From: Streptomyces katrae
Lineage (GTDB): Bacteria; Actinomycetota; Actinomycetes; Streptomycetales; Streptomycetaceae
Length of the DNA stretch: 64,000 nucleotides
Direction: 5' to 3'
NCBI RefSeq assembly: GCF_000717655.1
Contig: NZ_JNZY01000016.1
Span: forward strand, 62,001 to 126,000
The translations under genes and the position numbers were made by a program. The notes under the pieces are model-generated. The model made no database searches. It was given only the letters and a program-made list of their open reading frames with translations, and was not told where the DNA came from. How positions within the stretch are numbered: position 1 is the stretch's first letter; the number at the start of each line of letters is the position of its first letter. This document shows, piece by piece, positions 15,775 through 24,359 of the stretch.

Positions 15775-16371
15775 TCAGGCGTCCAGATGGCCCGTGTCGT
15801 TCCAGCGCTCCAGCGCGGGGGCCCCGTAGGCCCAGCCCAGGACCGAGAGGGAGGTGGGCTCCAGGCGGATGCGGGCGCCGAAGGAGGCCTCGAAGCCGAG
15901 CCAGCGGGCGGCCAGGGTGCGCAGGACGTGGCCGTGTGCGAAGACCAGCACGTCGCGCTCCGCCGCACGGGCCCAGGCGACCACTTCGTCGGCACGGGCC
16001 GCCACGTCGGCGACGGACTCGCCGCCCGGAACGCCGTCGCGCCAGATCAGCCAGCCCGGACGGACCGCCTGGATCTCGGCCGGGGTCATGCCCTCGTAGT
16101 CGCCGTAGTCCCACTCCATCAGCGCGTCCCACGGCTCCGCCCGGGCGCCGAAGCCCGCCAGGTCGCAGCTCTCGCTCGCGCGGACCAGCGGGCTGGTGCG
16201 GACCTCCACGCCGGGCAGGCCGTTCCACGGGTCGCGGGCCAGCCGCTCGCCGAGCAGCTTCGCGCCCCGCCTGCCTTCCTCCAGCATGGGGACGTCCGTG
16301 CGTCCGGTGTGCTTGCCGAGCTGGGACCACGCCGTCTGGCCGTGGCGGGCCAGGAGGATGCGGGGGGCCAT
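15775..16371 (-). CDS. Histidine phosphatase family protein
   Basis: A 198-residue phosphoglycerate-mutase-fold phosphatase. The catalytic RHG motif is at the N-terminus ([12 protein letters not shown]), with [14 protein letters not shown], the acid/base region [15 protein letters not shown], and a second catalytic His in [19 protein letters not shown]. Substrate unknown; actinobacterial homologues act on small phosphorylated metabolites. A GGGAG site precedes the ATG at 16371. Its stop is 66 bp from the VOC gene start on the same strand. Confidence 0.9.
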   Translation of the reverse strand: MAPRILLARHGQTAWSQLGKHTGRTDVPMLEEGRRGAKLLGERLARDPWNGLPGVEVRTSPLVRASESCDLAGFGARAEPWDALMEWDYGDYEGMTPAEIQAVRPGWLIWRDGVPGGESVADVAARADEVVAWARAAERDVLVFAHGHVLRTLAARWLGFEASFGARIRLEPTSLSVLGWAYGAPALERWNDTGHLDA

Positions 16372-16514
16372 AGGAGATTCTCCCGGTACGTAAGGGCCTA
16401 AGGCCGTAAGGGTTCGCGCGCTTTCGTGGCGGTTCGGGCGATTGCGTCGTCCGTCCATCATCCATCACATGAACACCAGGCAACCCACCCTGTCGCACAA
16501 GCGTCCTACACCGT

Positions 16515-17351
16515 ATGACTGATCGGCAGAAGCCCACCCGGTGGTGGGCCGAACTGCTGCTCCTGGGGCTCGTCTACGGCGCGTACACCGGTGGCAGACT
16601 CCTCGCCCGGGGCGACGTGCACCTCGCCGTCGGGCACGGGCTCGCGATCCTCCGGGCGGAGGAAGTGCTGGGGATCGACTTCGAACGGCCGCTCAACCGG
16701 CTGTTCTCCCACGAGGGACTGCTCGGCATACCCGCCGACTTCGTCTACGCCTCCCTGCACTACCTCGTCACCCCGGCCGTGCTGGTCTGGCTGTACCTGC
16801 GCCGGCCGCAGCAGTACCGCAGCGCCCGCACCTGGCTGGTGGTCTCCACCCTCCTCGGGCTCGTCGGCTTCACCCTGATGCCCACCTGCCCGCCCCGGCT
16901 GCTGGACACCGCGTACGGGTTCACCGACACGATGGCCCAGTACAGCGCCTACGGCTGGTGGGGCGCCGAGGCCAGTGCGCCGCGCGGGCTCGGGGGCCTG
17001 ACCAACCAGTACGCGGCCATGCCGAGCCTGCACGTCGGCTGGGCCCTGTGGTGCGGCGTCCTGCTGTGGCGGTACGGGCGCCACCCCCTGCTGCGGGGGC
17101 TGGGCATCGCCTATCCCGCCGTCACCACGCTCGTGGTCATGGGCACGGCCAACCACTACTTCCTGGACGCGGCCGCCGGGGCCGCCGTGATGGCCTCCGG
17201 GTACGCGATCTCGCGCCGGCTGCCCGCCCGAACGGCCGGATTCCGCAGTAAGACCACGATTGTCAGTGGCGGATGGGACACTTCCGCCCGTGAGCTCCTA
17301 CCCGCCCAGCGACCCGCCCCGGAAGACGACTCTGCGGCAGCGGCTCGCTGA
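16515..17351 (+). CDS. PAP2-superfamily membrane phosphatase
   Basis: A 278-residue protein with about six membrane segments. It carries the inositol-phosphotransferase/Aur1-like variant of the PAP2 signature: NQYAAMPSLHVGWALW (PSxH, central motif) and TANHYFLDAAAG (HxxxxD-type motif). Such enzymes hydrolyse or transfer lipid phosphates at the outer face of the membrane. The last ~50 residues are polar and overlap the start of the next gene by about 60 bp. No good ribosome site precedes 16515; the message may be leaderless or the start may differ slightly. Confidence 0.85.
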   Translation: MTDRQKPTRWWAELLLLGLVYGAYTGGRLLARGDVHLAVGHGLAILRAEEVLGIDFERPLNRLFSHEGLLGIPADFVYASLHYLVTPAVLVWLYLRRPQQYRSARTWLVVSTLLGLVGFTLMPTCPPRLLDTAYGFTDTMAQYSAYGWWGAEASAPRGLGGLTNQYAAMPSLHVGWALWCGVLLWRYGRHPLLRGLGIAYPAVTTLVVMGTANHYFLDAAAGAAVMASGYAISRRLPARTAGFRSKTTIVSGGWDTSARELLPAQRPAPEDDSAAAAR

Positions 17352-18435
17352 CCTGCGCGGCCCCGCCGTGCCGCCCCGCCCGCTCGACGCCCGCGCGCTG
17401 GCGGCGCTCGCCGCCAACCCCGGATGCGGCAGACGAGCCCTGCTCGACGGCGCCGGCGTGGACAAGACCGCCCTGGCCGCGGCCCTCGGCTCGCCCGCCG
17501 CCTTCGGCCAGTCGCAGTTCGCCATCGTCCGCGGGAACTCCTTCGAGGCCAGGGTCAAGGGCGACGGCGGAGCCGTCCTGCTGGAGCTGGTCCACCGGTA
17601 CCTGGGCGCCGGCGCCGAGCCGCCCGGCCCCGGCGCCCGCGTCCCCGACCTGACCGCCGCCGGGCCCGAGGGCCGCGCCGCGCGCACCGCGCTCGCCCTG
17701 CGCGAGGCCACCGCCGCCGGGGCCGCCTCCGGGGCCTGGACCCTGCTGGACCACCCGATGCTGGCCCTGGAGGTGGCGGGCACCCCCGCCTATCTGGAAC
17801 CGGATGCCGTCGTGGTGCATCCCGACGGCCGCTGGACCGTCGTGGAGATCAAGTCGTTCCCGCTGATCGACGGGGCGGCCGATCCCGCGAAGGTCGGCGC
17901 CGCCGCCCGGCAGGCCGCCGTGTACGTCCTGGCCCTGGAGAACACCGCCGAGAAGCTGGCCTCCGCCGTGGTCGGGCACACCGTGCTGCTCGTCTGCCCG
18001 AAGGACTTCTCCAACCTGCCCGCCGCCGCGCCCGTCGACGTCCGCCGCGAGCGGGCCGTCACCCGGCGCCAGCTGGACCGGCTGACGCGGGTCGAGGAGC
18101 TGGCCGCGGCCCTGCCCGATGGGCTCAGCTTCGACCCCGCGCGGCCCGCCGAGGAGCTGACCGAGGCGGTCTCCGCCGTCTCCGCCGCCTACGCCCCCGA
18201 GTGCCTGGCCGCCTGCGAACTGGCCTTCCACTGCCGGGAGCGGGCCCGCGCCGCCGCCGAGGTGACCGCCCTCGGCCGCTCCGTACGGGGGGAGCTCGGT
18301 GCGCTCACCACCGTCGAGGAGGCGCTCGCAGCCGCCGCCGGCGACGGCTGCCCCGACGACCCGACCGCGGCCGCGCTGCACCAGGCGGCCCGGCTGCGCG
18401 CCGAGGCCCTCGAGGCGGCCGCATGTCCCTCCTGA
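17290..18435 (+). CDS. RecB/Cas4-like PD-(D/E)XK nuclease with probable Fe-S cluster
   Basis: A 381-residue protein with the marks of the RecB-nuclease/Cas4/AddB group: Asp172 and Glu186-x-Lys188 in PDAVVVHPDG...VVEIK, and a motif IV-like QAAVYVLAL with Gln208 and Tyr212. One cysteine lies far upstream (Cys46 in NPGCGRRALL) and three cluster downstream (Cys305, Cys309, Cys315 in ECLAACELAFHC). This 1+3 cysteine arrangement flanking the nuclease core is how Cas4, AddB and Dna2 hold a 4Fe-4S cluster; spacing here is C-x3-C-x5-C. The GTG at 17290 is chosen, and TTG/GTG codons 24-30 bp upstream are alternatives. It heads a coupled operon with an unknown protein and an SF1 helicase, pointing to DNA end processing or defence. 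Confidence 0.75.
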   Translation: MSSYPPSDPPRKTTLRQRLADLRGPAVPPRPLDARALAALAANPGCGRRALLDGAGVDKTALAAALGSPAAFGQSQFAIVRGNSFEARVKGDGGAVLLELVHRYLGAGAEPPGPGARVPDLTAAGPEGRAARTALALREATAAGAASGAWTLLDHPMLALEVAGTPAYLEPDAVVVHPDGRWTVVEIKSFPLIDGAADPAKVGAAARQAAVYVLALENTAEKLASAVVGHTVLLVCPKDFSNLPAAAPVDVRRERAVTRRQLDRLTRVEELAAALPDGLSFDPARPAEELTEAVSAVSAAYAPECLAACELAFHCRERARAAAEVTALGRSVRGELGALTTVEEALAAAAGDGCPDDPTAAALHQAARLRAEALEAAACPS

Positions 18436-20000
18436 ACACCCTCGCGCGCCTCGAAGCCGTCCGGGCGGGCCGGGCCCGCGCGCTGGCGACCGTACGGCAC
18501 CGGCATCTGAGCGAGCGCCCGCTGGTCCTCGTGCCCCTGACGACGGCGGGCGAGGCCGGGGCCCCGCTCGGCGCGCTGATCGGGACCGATCCCGCGGAGC
18601 CGCGGCTGCTGGTGGTGCCGCAGCCACGCGACCGGGACCTGCGCTGGGCGTTCCTGGCGGAGCTGGCGGACGTGGTCCTGCCGTACGTGGACGGGTACGC
18701 GGACGACGTCGAGTACGTGGAGCGGACCGAGACCGATCCGGAGACCGGCGCGAAGAGCAAGGTCTGCGCCGAGCTGTGCCTGGACGCGCCCCAGGTGATC
18801 GTGCCGAGCCGGGCCGGCATCGAGTACGTCCGGCTGCTGGGGCGGTCGATGCGGTTCCGGCGGACGGCCGAGGAGGATCCGGAGAATCCGTATCCGGCGC
18901 CCACCCGGGTCCCGCTGCTGGGGCGCTGGTTCACGCACCTCGGCGAGCGCTCCCGGGTCCCGGGGGCCTCGATGCTGCTGTCGGCGACGGAGCTGCTGGG
19001 GCGGCACTGGGCCACCGGCCAGAGCCACCTGGAGGACCAGCACCTGGGCGCGCTGCTGTCGTGGATGGTTCCGCCGGAAGGGGAATCGGGCGCCGAGGCG
19101 GCCCTGCGGGCCGAACTCGGCCGCGACCGGGACGGGCAGCTGCTGGTCCCGCCCGCCGGACCGGCCACCGACCCGGCCTTCGACAACAAGCTGCTCGCCC
19201 CGGCGATGGCCCGCTACGACGCGGCGCGCACCGGCGGCGATCCGCAGGCCCTGGCCCGCGCCGAAGCGGCCGTGCGGGAGCTCCTGGCGGAGCAGATGCG
19301 GCCCACCTGGCGGGCGGTGTGGCAGTCGCTGGAGCTGCTGCGCGCGCTGCCGCCCGGGGAGCGCGCCGAGGAGCGCTGGACCCGCGACCGCTGGTCGTAC
19401 ACCGGCCACCGCGACCGGGTCCGGGCCGGCGAGCCCCCGCAGCCGCGCCGCGACGACGCGGTGACGGCTGCCCGGAAGCTGGCGACGCGGGAGACCGAGC
19501 AGGTGCGGCTCGACGCCCAGGAGGCGCTGGACGATCCGCTGGTCATGGCGGGCCGGCGGCTGTCGGGCGAGGCCTTCGCGGGCGAGGTCACCGAGGTGGT
19601 GATGGAATGGACGGAGTCGAAGCGGCCGAGCCCGCGCCCCCTGGTGACGGTGGCCACGGAGGACCGTCCGCAGCTCGCGGAGGGCGGCGGCGGCAAGGTC
19701 TACCGCTCGCTGGAGGGCCGCCCCCAGGCGGCGCAGTTCGTCCGCTTCGAGGACGACGGCCGGCTCGTGCTGCGGCTGCTGGACAAGATGGGCCGCGGCC
19801 GGGAGCCGGAGCCCGGCTCGGTGCCGGAGAAGGGCGACCGGGTCTGCTGGACGCTGTTCGAGCACGACGCGCGCGGCGGCCCGAAGCTGCCGGAGCCGGA
19901 GCAGACCCCGTGGACGCACGGCGGACCGCCGGGATCCGCGACCGCCGCCGTGCTGCCCGACGCCGTGCCCGACCCAGTGACCGCCGAGGACATCCTGTGA
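18423..20000 (+). CDS. Uncharacterised 525-residue protein of the nuclease-helicase operon
   Basis: I do not recognise this family. The sequence is soluble, acidic and Arg-rich, with no signal peptide or membrane segment. Notable stretches are LADVVLPYVDGYADDVEYVERT near residue 85, FDNKLLAPAMARYDAA near 245, and a C-terminal part with RFEDDGRLVLRLLDKMGRG. The last ~50 residues are Pro-rich. The ATG at 18423 overlaps the nuclease stop by 13 bp and its own stop overlaps the helicase start (GTGA), so all three are translationally coupled and probably form one complex. It could be a DNA-binding or clamp-like partner, but nothing in the sequence proves it. Confidence 0.7.
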   Translation: MSLLNTLARLEAVRAGRARALATVRHRHLSERPLVLVPLTTAGEAGAPLGALIGTDPAEPRLLVVPQPRDRDLRWAFLAELADVVLPYVDGYADDVEYVERTETDPETGAKSKVCAELCLDAPQVIVPSRAGIEYVRLLGRSMRFRRTAEEDPENPYPAPTRVPLLGRWFTHLGERSRVPGASMLLSATELLGRHWATGQSHLEDQHLGALLSWMVPPEGESGAEAALRAELGRDRDGQLLVPPAGPATDPAFDNKLLAPAMARYDAARTGGDPQALARAEAAVRELLAEQMRPTWRAVWQSLELLRALPPGERAEERWTRDRWSYTGHRDRVRAGEPPQPRRDDAVTAARKLATRETEQVRLDAQEALDDPLVMAGRRLSGEAFAGEVTEVVMEWTESKRPSPRPLVTVATEDRPQLAEGGGGKVYRSLEGRPQAAQFVRFEDDGRLVLRLLDKMGRGREPEPGSVPEKGDRVCWTLFEHDARGGPKLPEPEQTPWTHGGPPGSATAAVLPDAVPDPVTAEDIL

Positions 20001-21331
20001 GCACCGCTTTCGATCCGGGTACGGCCGCCGCCGAGGCGACCGCCGCCATCCTGCGCGACACGCTGCACGGGAGCGAGCGCGGCGTGGTCGTCGACTCCCC
20101 GCCGGGGGCCGGCAAGTCCACCCTCGTGGTGCGGGCCGCCCGGGAGCTGGCCGCGGCCGGGCGTCGGCTGATGGTGGTCGCGCAGACCAACGCACAGGTC
20201 GACGACCTGGTGCTGCGGCTCGCCGGCAAGGACCCGGAGCTGAAGGTCGGCCGGCTGCACAGCAGCGACGGCGAGGCGTACGACCCGGCGCTGCGCGAGC
20301 TGCCCTCGGTGACCCTCTCGGCCAAGCCGGGGGACCTGGCCGAGCTGCCGATCACCATCTCTACGGCGGCGAAGTGGGCGTACGTGAAGGACACGGAGCC
20401 CTGGGAGCACGCGATCGTCGACGAGGCGTACCAGATGCGTTCGGACGCGCTGCTGGCCGTGGCCGGGCTGTTCGAGCGGGCGCTGTTCGTCGGCGACCCG
20501 GGACAGCTGGACCCGTTCAGCGTGGTCGGCGCCGAGCAGTGGGCCGGGCTGTCGTACGACCCGTCGGCCTCGGCGGTCAGCACCCTGCTGGCCCACAACC
20601 CGCAGCTGCCGCAGCACCGGCTGCCCGTGTCCTGGCGGCTCCCGGCGACGGCCGCGCCGCTGGTCTCGCAGGCGTTCTACCCGTACACGCAGTTCCGCAG
20701 CGGTACGGGTCCGGGCGAGCGGCGGCTGTCGTACGGGGTCGCGGGCGACGGATCGGGCCCGGACCGGGTGCTGGACGAGGCCGCCGAGTCGGGCTGGGGC
20801 CTGCTGGAGCTGCCCGCCCGGCACACCCCGCGCACCGACCCGGAGGCCGTGCGGGCGGTGGCCCTGGTGGTCCGCCGGGCGCTGGACCGGGGGGCGGTGA
20901 CGGCGGACGAGCAGTCCGGGACGCCGGCCCCGCTGACCGCCGACCGGATCGCGGTCGGCACGGCGCACCGCGACCAGGCGGCGGCGGTCCGCGCCGCCCT
21001 GGCGGAACTGGGCGTCGCCGGGGTCACGGTGGACACCGCGAACCGGCTCCAGGGCCGGGAGTACGACCTCACGGTGGTGCTCCACCCGCTGTCCGGCCGC
21101 CCGGACGCGACGGCGTTCCACCTGGAGACGGGCCGCCTGTGCGTACTGGCCTCGCGGCACCGGCACGCCTGCGTGGTCGTGGCCCGGGCGGGCATAGCGG
21201 AACTGCTGGACGACCACCCGTCCACGGAGCCGGTCCAGTTGGGGGTGACGGTGAAGTTCCCGGATGGCTGGGAGGCCAACCATTCGGTCCTGGCTCACCT
21301 GGCGGAGCACCGGGTGGTCTGGAAGCCCTGA
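19997..21331 (+). CDS. SF1 DNA/RNA helicase (Upf1/Dna2-like)
   Basis: A 444-residue ATPase with Walker A PPGAGKST (35-42), motif II in a DEAY form (HAIVDEAYQM), motif III FVGDPGQLDPF, Q-rich motif IV region LPVSWRLPATAAPLV, motif V VDTANRLQGREYDLTVVLH, and motif VI SRHRHACVVVAR. These correspond to the SF1B Upf1/Dna2-type helicases. It is compact, with no extra accessory domains. The GTG start overlaps the preceding TGA. With the Fe-S nuclease gene at the head of the operon, it looks like a split Dna2- or AddAB-type helicase-nuclease. Confidence 0.83.
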   Translation: MSTAFDPGTAAAEATAAILRDTLHGSERGVVVDSPPGAGKSTLVVRAARELAAAGRRLMVVAQTNAQVDDLVLRLAGKDPELKVGRLHSSDGEAYDPALRELPSVTLSAKPGDLAELPITISTAAKWAYVKDTEPWEHAIVDEAYQMRSDALLAVAGLFERALFVGDPGQLDPFSVVGAEQWAGLSYDPSASAVSTLLAHNPQLPQHRLPVSWRLPATAAPLVSQAFYPYTQFRSGTGPGERRLSYGVAGDGSGPDRVLDEAAESGWGLLELPARHTPRTDPEAVRAVALVVRRALDRGAVTADEQSGTPAPLTADRIAVGTAHRDQAAAVRAALAELGVAGVTVDTANRLQGREYDLTVVLHPLSGRPDATAFHLETGRLCVLASRHRHACVVVARAGIAELLDDHPSTEPVQLGVTVKFPDGWEANHSVLAHLAEHRVVWKP

Positions 21332-21408
21332 GGGGCGGCGCTCTTGCGCGGCGTTGGACAATGGAGGGTGGCCCGGAAGGATCCCGAACGCGCAGCAGGA
21401 GGACACGC

Positions 21409-21759
21409 ATGGCAGAGCCCGAGCGGACGACCGAGCGGAAGCTGCGGCCCGCGCCGCTGCTCTTCGAGCCCTCGGAGGCCGCCACGGACCCGGAGCACTT
21501 CTTCGACCTGGAGTCGATCGAGGACCCCCGGGAGCTGCTGACCCGCGCCACCGAGCTGACGCTCGCGTTCCGGGCGGCGCAGGACCGGGCGGTGGAGTTC
21601 CAGGCCCTGGCCGCCGCGCAGCTCGCCGATCCGCGGCGGTTCGACCGGCTGCCGCCGGCGGCGATCGCCGCGCAGGCGGAGTGGACCGAGGACTACGCGC
21701 GCAAGATGATCGAGTTCGGCGAATCCCTGCAGCGCGAGGCGGGCCCGGAGGCCCCGTAG
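21409..21759 (+). CDS. Small conserved acidic protein, function unknown
   Basis: A 116-residue soluble protein. The first ~45 residues are charged and Pro-rich (ending PEHFFDLESIEDPRELL). The rest is probably a helical bundle with LAFRAAQDRAVEFQALAAAQLADP and AEWTEDYARKMIEFGESLQ. It has no known catalytic motif. The ATG at 21409 has an AGGAGG site at ideal spacing. The gene is 78 bp after the helicase and may be a fourth member of that operon, but the strong ribosome site and gap allow separate expression. Confidence 0.65.
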   Translation: MAEPERTTERKLRPAPLLFEPSEAATDPEHFFDLESIEDPRELLTRATELTLAFRAAQDRAVEFQALAAAQLADPRRFDRLPPAAIAAQAEWTEDYARKMIEFGESLQREAGPEAP

Positions 21760-21796
21760 GCCGCCGTGGTCTCGGGACGGGCCCGGACGGGCCCGG

Positions 21797-22063
21797 CTAC
21801 TGGGGGGCCTGGCGGCATGCCGCGGTCGCGACGATCCCCGCCACCCCGGCCTGGGTCAGCCCGTTGGTGCAGCCGTCCTCGTCTCCCACGAGACCCACGT
21901 AGCACGCGATCCTGATGGCGTCCGTGACCTCGGCACCCTGCAGCTGGACGATGTCCTGGCAGGCCTCGATGTCGGCGTGGGCCGCCGGAGCGGCGACGGC
22001 GACGCCGCCCAGGGCGAGGGCCAGGGCGGCGAGGACACCGGGGATACGAGCCGAACGACGCAT
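21797..22063 (-). CDS. Small secreted four-cysteine protein
   Basis: The 88-residue precursor has a classic signal peptide (basic MRRSARIPG, hydrophobic core to about residue 25, cleavage after AAHA near residue 30). The mature ~58 residues contain four cysteines (EACQDI, RIACYV, GCTNG, TAACRQ), likely forming two disulfides. No family function is known to me; similar small exported proteins are common in streptomycetes. The promoter region is shared with the divergent gene at 22441. Confidence 0.7.
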   Translation of the reverse strand: MRRSARIPGVLAALALALGGVAVAAPAAHADIEACQDIVQLQGAEVTDAIRIACYVGLVGDEDGCTNGLTQAGVAGIVATAACRQAPQ

Positions 22064-22440
22064 GGGAATGCACCTGCTCTCGGTCGGGACCGCGGTCCCG
22101 GGTGTCCCGGACCGCGCACGGGGGCGGCAGCCGGGCGACCTGGGGCGGAGGCCGGAGTCGCCGGTGCCGGAGAGCGGGCTCACCGGCGCACCGAGCGGGC
22201 GGACCCCCGCTCATACGACGCTAGAACAGTTCCGGAACGCACGCACTCGCGACCGCCACGGCTCGCCCGCGGGCCCGGTTCACCGGCTACGCACCGCCCT
22301 CGCTCCGCCCTCACGCCGCGGCCGCGGCGTACGACGCACCTGGCATATGCGGGGCGCAACATAGCCCACCATCCCCCGCCCTGTCCCGGTTTTCCGTAAC
22401 TCCCGGAAACCGGATCACTACGCCCGGTAGACCGGTCCGC
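22064..22440. other. Divergent intergenic region
   Basis: About 377 bp separate the small secreted protein gene and the 22441 gene. It contains the perfect 10-bp palindrome GTTCCGGAAC (22229-22238) and is otherwise GC-rich without a credible ORF. No RNA gene is apparent. Confidence 0.4.
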
Positions 22441-22992
22441 ATGACGACGCTGACGACGGCACCCGCCTGCCCCACACACGACGCACGCACCGCCACCCAC
22501 GTCACCCCCCAGGGCGCCGCCTGGCTCGCCTCCGCGTCCGCGCACCCGCACAGCACCCTCGCCCTCTGGGAGGCCCGGGCCACCGCCCCCGCCACCCTGC
22601 CCTGCGGGACCGCCTTCGACGTCGTCAACGTCCCGCTCGTCCTCGGCCGCCGCATGCTCGACCTGCTCCGGGCCGAAGGCCCCGGCTCGGGGCCGGTCGC
22701 CGTGCACCGCGGGCGGATGCTGCTCTTCGCCGCCACCGGGACCGCCCACCGGCTCCCCGCGCTGCTCGCCTGGGAAGAGTGGGGCAGCTCGGCGCCCGCA
22801 CCCCTGTGCCACGGCCGCGGCGACGCCGTCACCGTGCCGCCGCTCGCCGCCACCCCCGGGCCGTCACGCTGGCTCGTCGCCCCCGACACCCGCGCCCCCT
22901 GGCTCCCCGGCCCCGAGGCACTCCTGTGGGCGTACGTCCGCGCCGCCCGAGCTGCGGATATCGATTTTTCCTTCCGGCCGTCTCCCTGCTAA
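22441..22992 (+). CDS. Streptomycete primase/polymerase-N-like protein, function unknown
   Basis: A 183-residue soluble protein with LPCGTAFDVVNVPLVLGRRMLDLL, GPVAVHRGRMLLFAATGTA, LCHGRGDAVTVPPL and SRWLVAPDTRAPWLPGPEALLWA. This is the layout of many streptomycete proteins annotated as bifunctional DNA primase/polymerase N-terminal-like, yet the prim-pol acidic triad is not obvious and the protein is too short for a full polymerase. It may be a degenerate binding domain. No ribosome site is visible before the ATG. The stop is 18 bp before tRNA-Lys. Confidence 0.65.
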   Translation: MTTLTTAPACPTHDARTATHVTPQGAAWLASASAHPHSTLALWEARATAPATLPCGTAFDVVNVPLVLGRRMLDLLRAEGPGSGPVAVHRGRMLLFAATGTAHRLPALLAWEEWGSSAPAPLCHGRGDAVTVPPLAATPGPSRWLVAPDTRAPWLPGPEALLWAYVRAARAADIDFSFRPSPC

Positions 22993-23010
22993 TGTCTTCC
23001 TCGTCAGCAA

Positions 23011-23084
23011 GCGCCGCTAGCTCAGTTGGTTAGAGCAGCTGACTCTTAATCAGCGGGTCCGGGGTTCGAGTCCCTGGCGGCGCA
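23011..23084 (+). tRNA. tRNA-Lys (CTT), copy 1
   Basis: Acceptor GCGCCGC (23011-23017) pairs with GCGGCGC (23077-23083); discriminator A at 23084. The anticodon loop carries CTT, and the T-loop is GGTTCGAGTCC. CCA is not encoded. It is identical over 74 bases to the copies at 30852 and 37506. Confidence 0.97.
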
Positions 23085-23090
23085 CAGACG

Positions 23091-23124
23091 GAAGAAGGCC
23101 CTCACGCAAGTGGGGGCCTTCTTC
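23091..23124. terminator. tRNA-Lys copy 1 / M6 protease terminator
   Basis: A 15-bp stem (23091-23105 with 23110-23124, one G-T pair) with a GCAA loop lies seven bases after the tRNA. It is also downstream of the minus-strand protease stop at 23166, so it can act in both directions. Confidence 0.85.
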
Positions 23125-23165
23125 GTGTCCGGTGCGCGTTCCGGTGCGCGTTCCGGCAGAACGCG

Positions 23166-24359
23166 CTACGTGGTGATCTTGACCGTGTACGCACCCGACG
23201 GAGTGCGGTCCGCCACCTCGATCCTGATCCGCTCCCCCGGCACCGTGAACGCCTGCCCCACCTCGAGCGGCGCGTCCGCCAGCGGCGGGTACACCGAGCG
23301 GTCCCAGCAGGCCTCCGTGTCCGGATGCCCGTCGAGCACCTCGATCGGCCCGCCGCCGGACGCCGCCTCGTTGCGCACCCGGTAGACCAGGACCCCCTCC
23401 GTGCAGGTGTCCCCGTCGTTGCCGGCGGATCCCCGCGCCTCGACGGCGATCGCACTGCCGGTCCCCGTACGGATCACCGCGAGCCGGGTCCCGCCCGAGG
23501 CGCCGGCCACCGGGGCCTGGGCCAGCGGCAGCAGGGTGTGCAGCGAGGAGCCCGACTGCACGCAGTCCACCTGGGACGCGTCCAGCCAGCCGAGCTTCCA
23601 CTTGTGCCAGGCGAACAGGTCCGGGGCCATCCCGAACTGGCTGCCCATGACGTCCCAGTCGCCGACGTGCGTGTCCCAGTCGCCCTTGCCGTCCGTCGGC
23701 CGGTGGTAGAGGTCGGGCAGGTCGAAGACGTGCCCGGTCTCGTGCGCCAGCACGTTCCGGTCCGGCGGGTGCCGCTCGAAGACGGTCACGATCCGCCGCA
23801 GGTCCGTCCCGTCCGCCCTGATCGGCCGGTCGAAGTTGACGACCTTGGTGGCGTCCGAATCCACTCCGGGCGCGTCCGGGTCGGCGACGAAGTACACGAC
23901 GTCGTACCGGGAGAAGTCCACCTCCCGGTCGGCGGCGGCGACCGCGTCCCGCAGGTACGCGGCCCGGTCCTGCGACGCCCAGTCGCGCTGTATCCCGTAC
24001 GCCGTGGACGGTTTGGGCATCCGGATCCACTGCTTCTGCGGGTGCGGGACCAGCCGGAACCTGCCGTACGAGGCCCGCTCGAAGAAGTCGCCGGTCGCGG
24101 GGAAGTAGTCGCCGGTCAGCTGCTCGGTCGTCAGGGTGGCCCGGTGGTCGGGGAAGGAGAGGAAGACCATGACCGCGTCGAGGGTGCGCTCCGGCTTGGG
24201 GTAGGCGCGGTTCCAGCTGTCCAGGCCGAGGGAGTGGTGCGCGGACGTACGGGTCAGGGCGCACGGCGCGGCCCCCGGAACGGCGACCGCGGGACCCGCG
24301 ACGAGCGACATGGCGGCGAGCGCCGTCAGGGAGGTGAGCGCGGCCGCCGTGCTTCTCAT
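23166..24359 (-). CDS. Secreted M6-family (immune inhibitor A-like) metalloprotease
   Basis: The 397-residue precursor has a signal peptide (about 1-27, ending AVAV). The zinc site is HETGHVFDLPD (His206, Glu207, His210, Asp216), followed by a Met-turn-like DWDVMGSQFG. The N-terminal VMVFLSFPDHRA and DYFPATGDFFERASYGRF stretches match the M6 domain start. A beta-rich C-terminal part (about 285-397) with ILVYRVRNEA-like strands closes the protein. It is an exported endopeptidase of unknown target. The start lacks a clear ribosome site; the GTG five codons upstream is possible. Confidence 0.85.
   Translation of the reverse strand: MRSTAAALTSLTALAAMSLVAGPAVAVPGAAPCALTRTSAHHSLGLDSWNRAYPKPERTLDAVMVFLSFPDHRATLTTEQLTGDYFPATGDFFERASYGRFRLVPHPQKQWIRMPKPSTAYGIQRDWASQDRAAYLRDAVAAADREVDFSRYDVVYFVADPDAPGVDSDATKVVNFDRPIRADGTDLRRIVTVFERHPPDRNVLAHETGHVFDLPDLYHRPTDGKGDWDTHVGDWDVMGSQFGMAPDLFAWHKWKLGWLDASQVDCVQSGSSLHTLLPLAQAPVAGASGGTRLAVIRTGTGSAIAVEARGSAGNDGDTCTEGVLVYRVRNEAASGGGPIEVLDGHPDTEACWDRSVYPPLADAPLEVGQAFTVPGERIRIEVADRTPSGAYTVKITT

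Noticed and set aside
17290..18435. Cas4 of a CRISPR adaptation module
   Set aside because: The nuclease resembles Cas4 in cysteine layout, but there is no cas1, cas2 or array in the window and the partner is an SF1 helicase.
17424..20000. 858-codon frame suggesting a nuclease fused to the unknown protein
   Set aside because: The upstream part is an alternative-frame translation of the nuclease gene; the real start of the second protein is the ATG at 18423.
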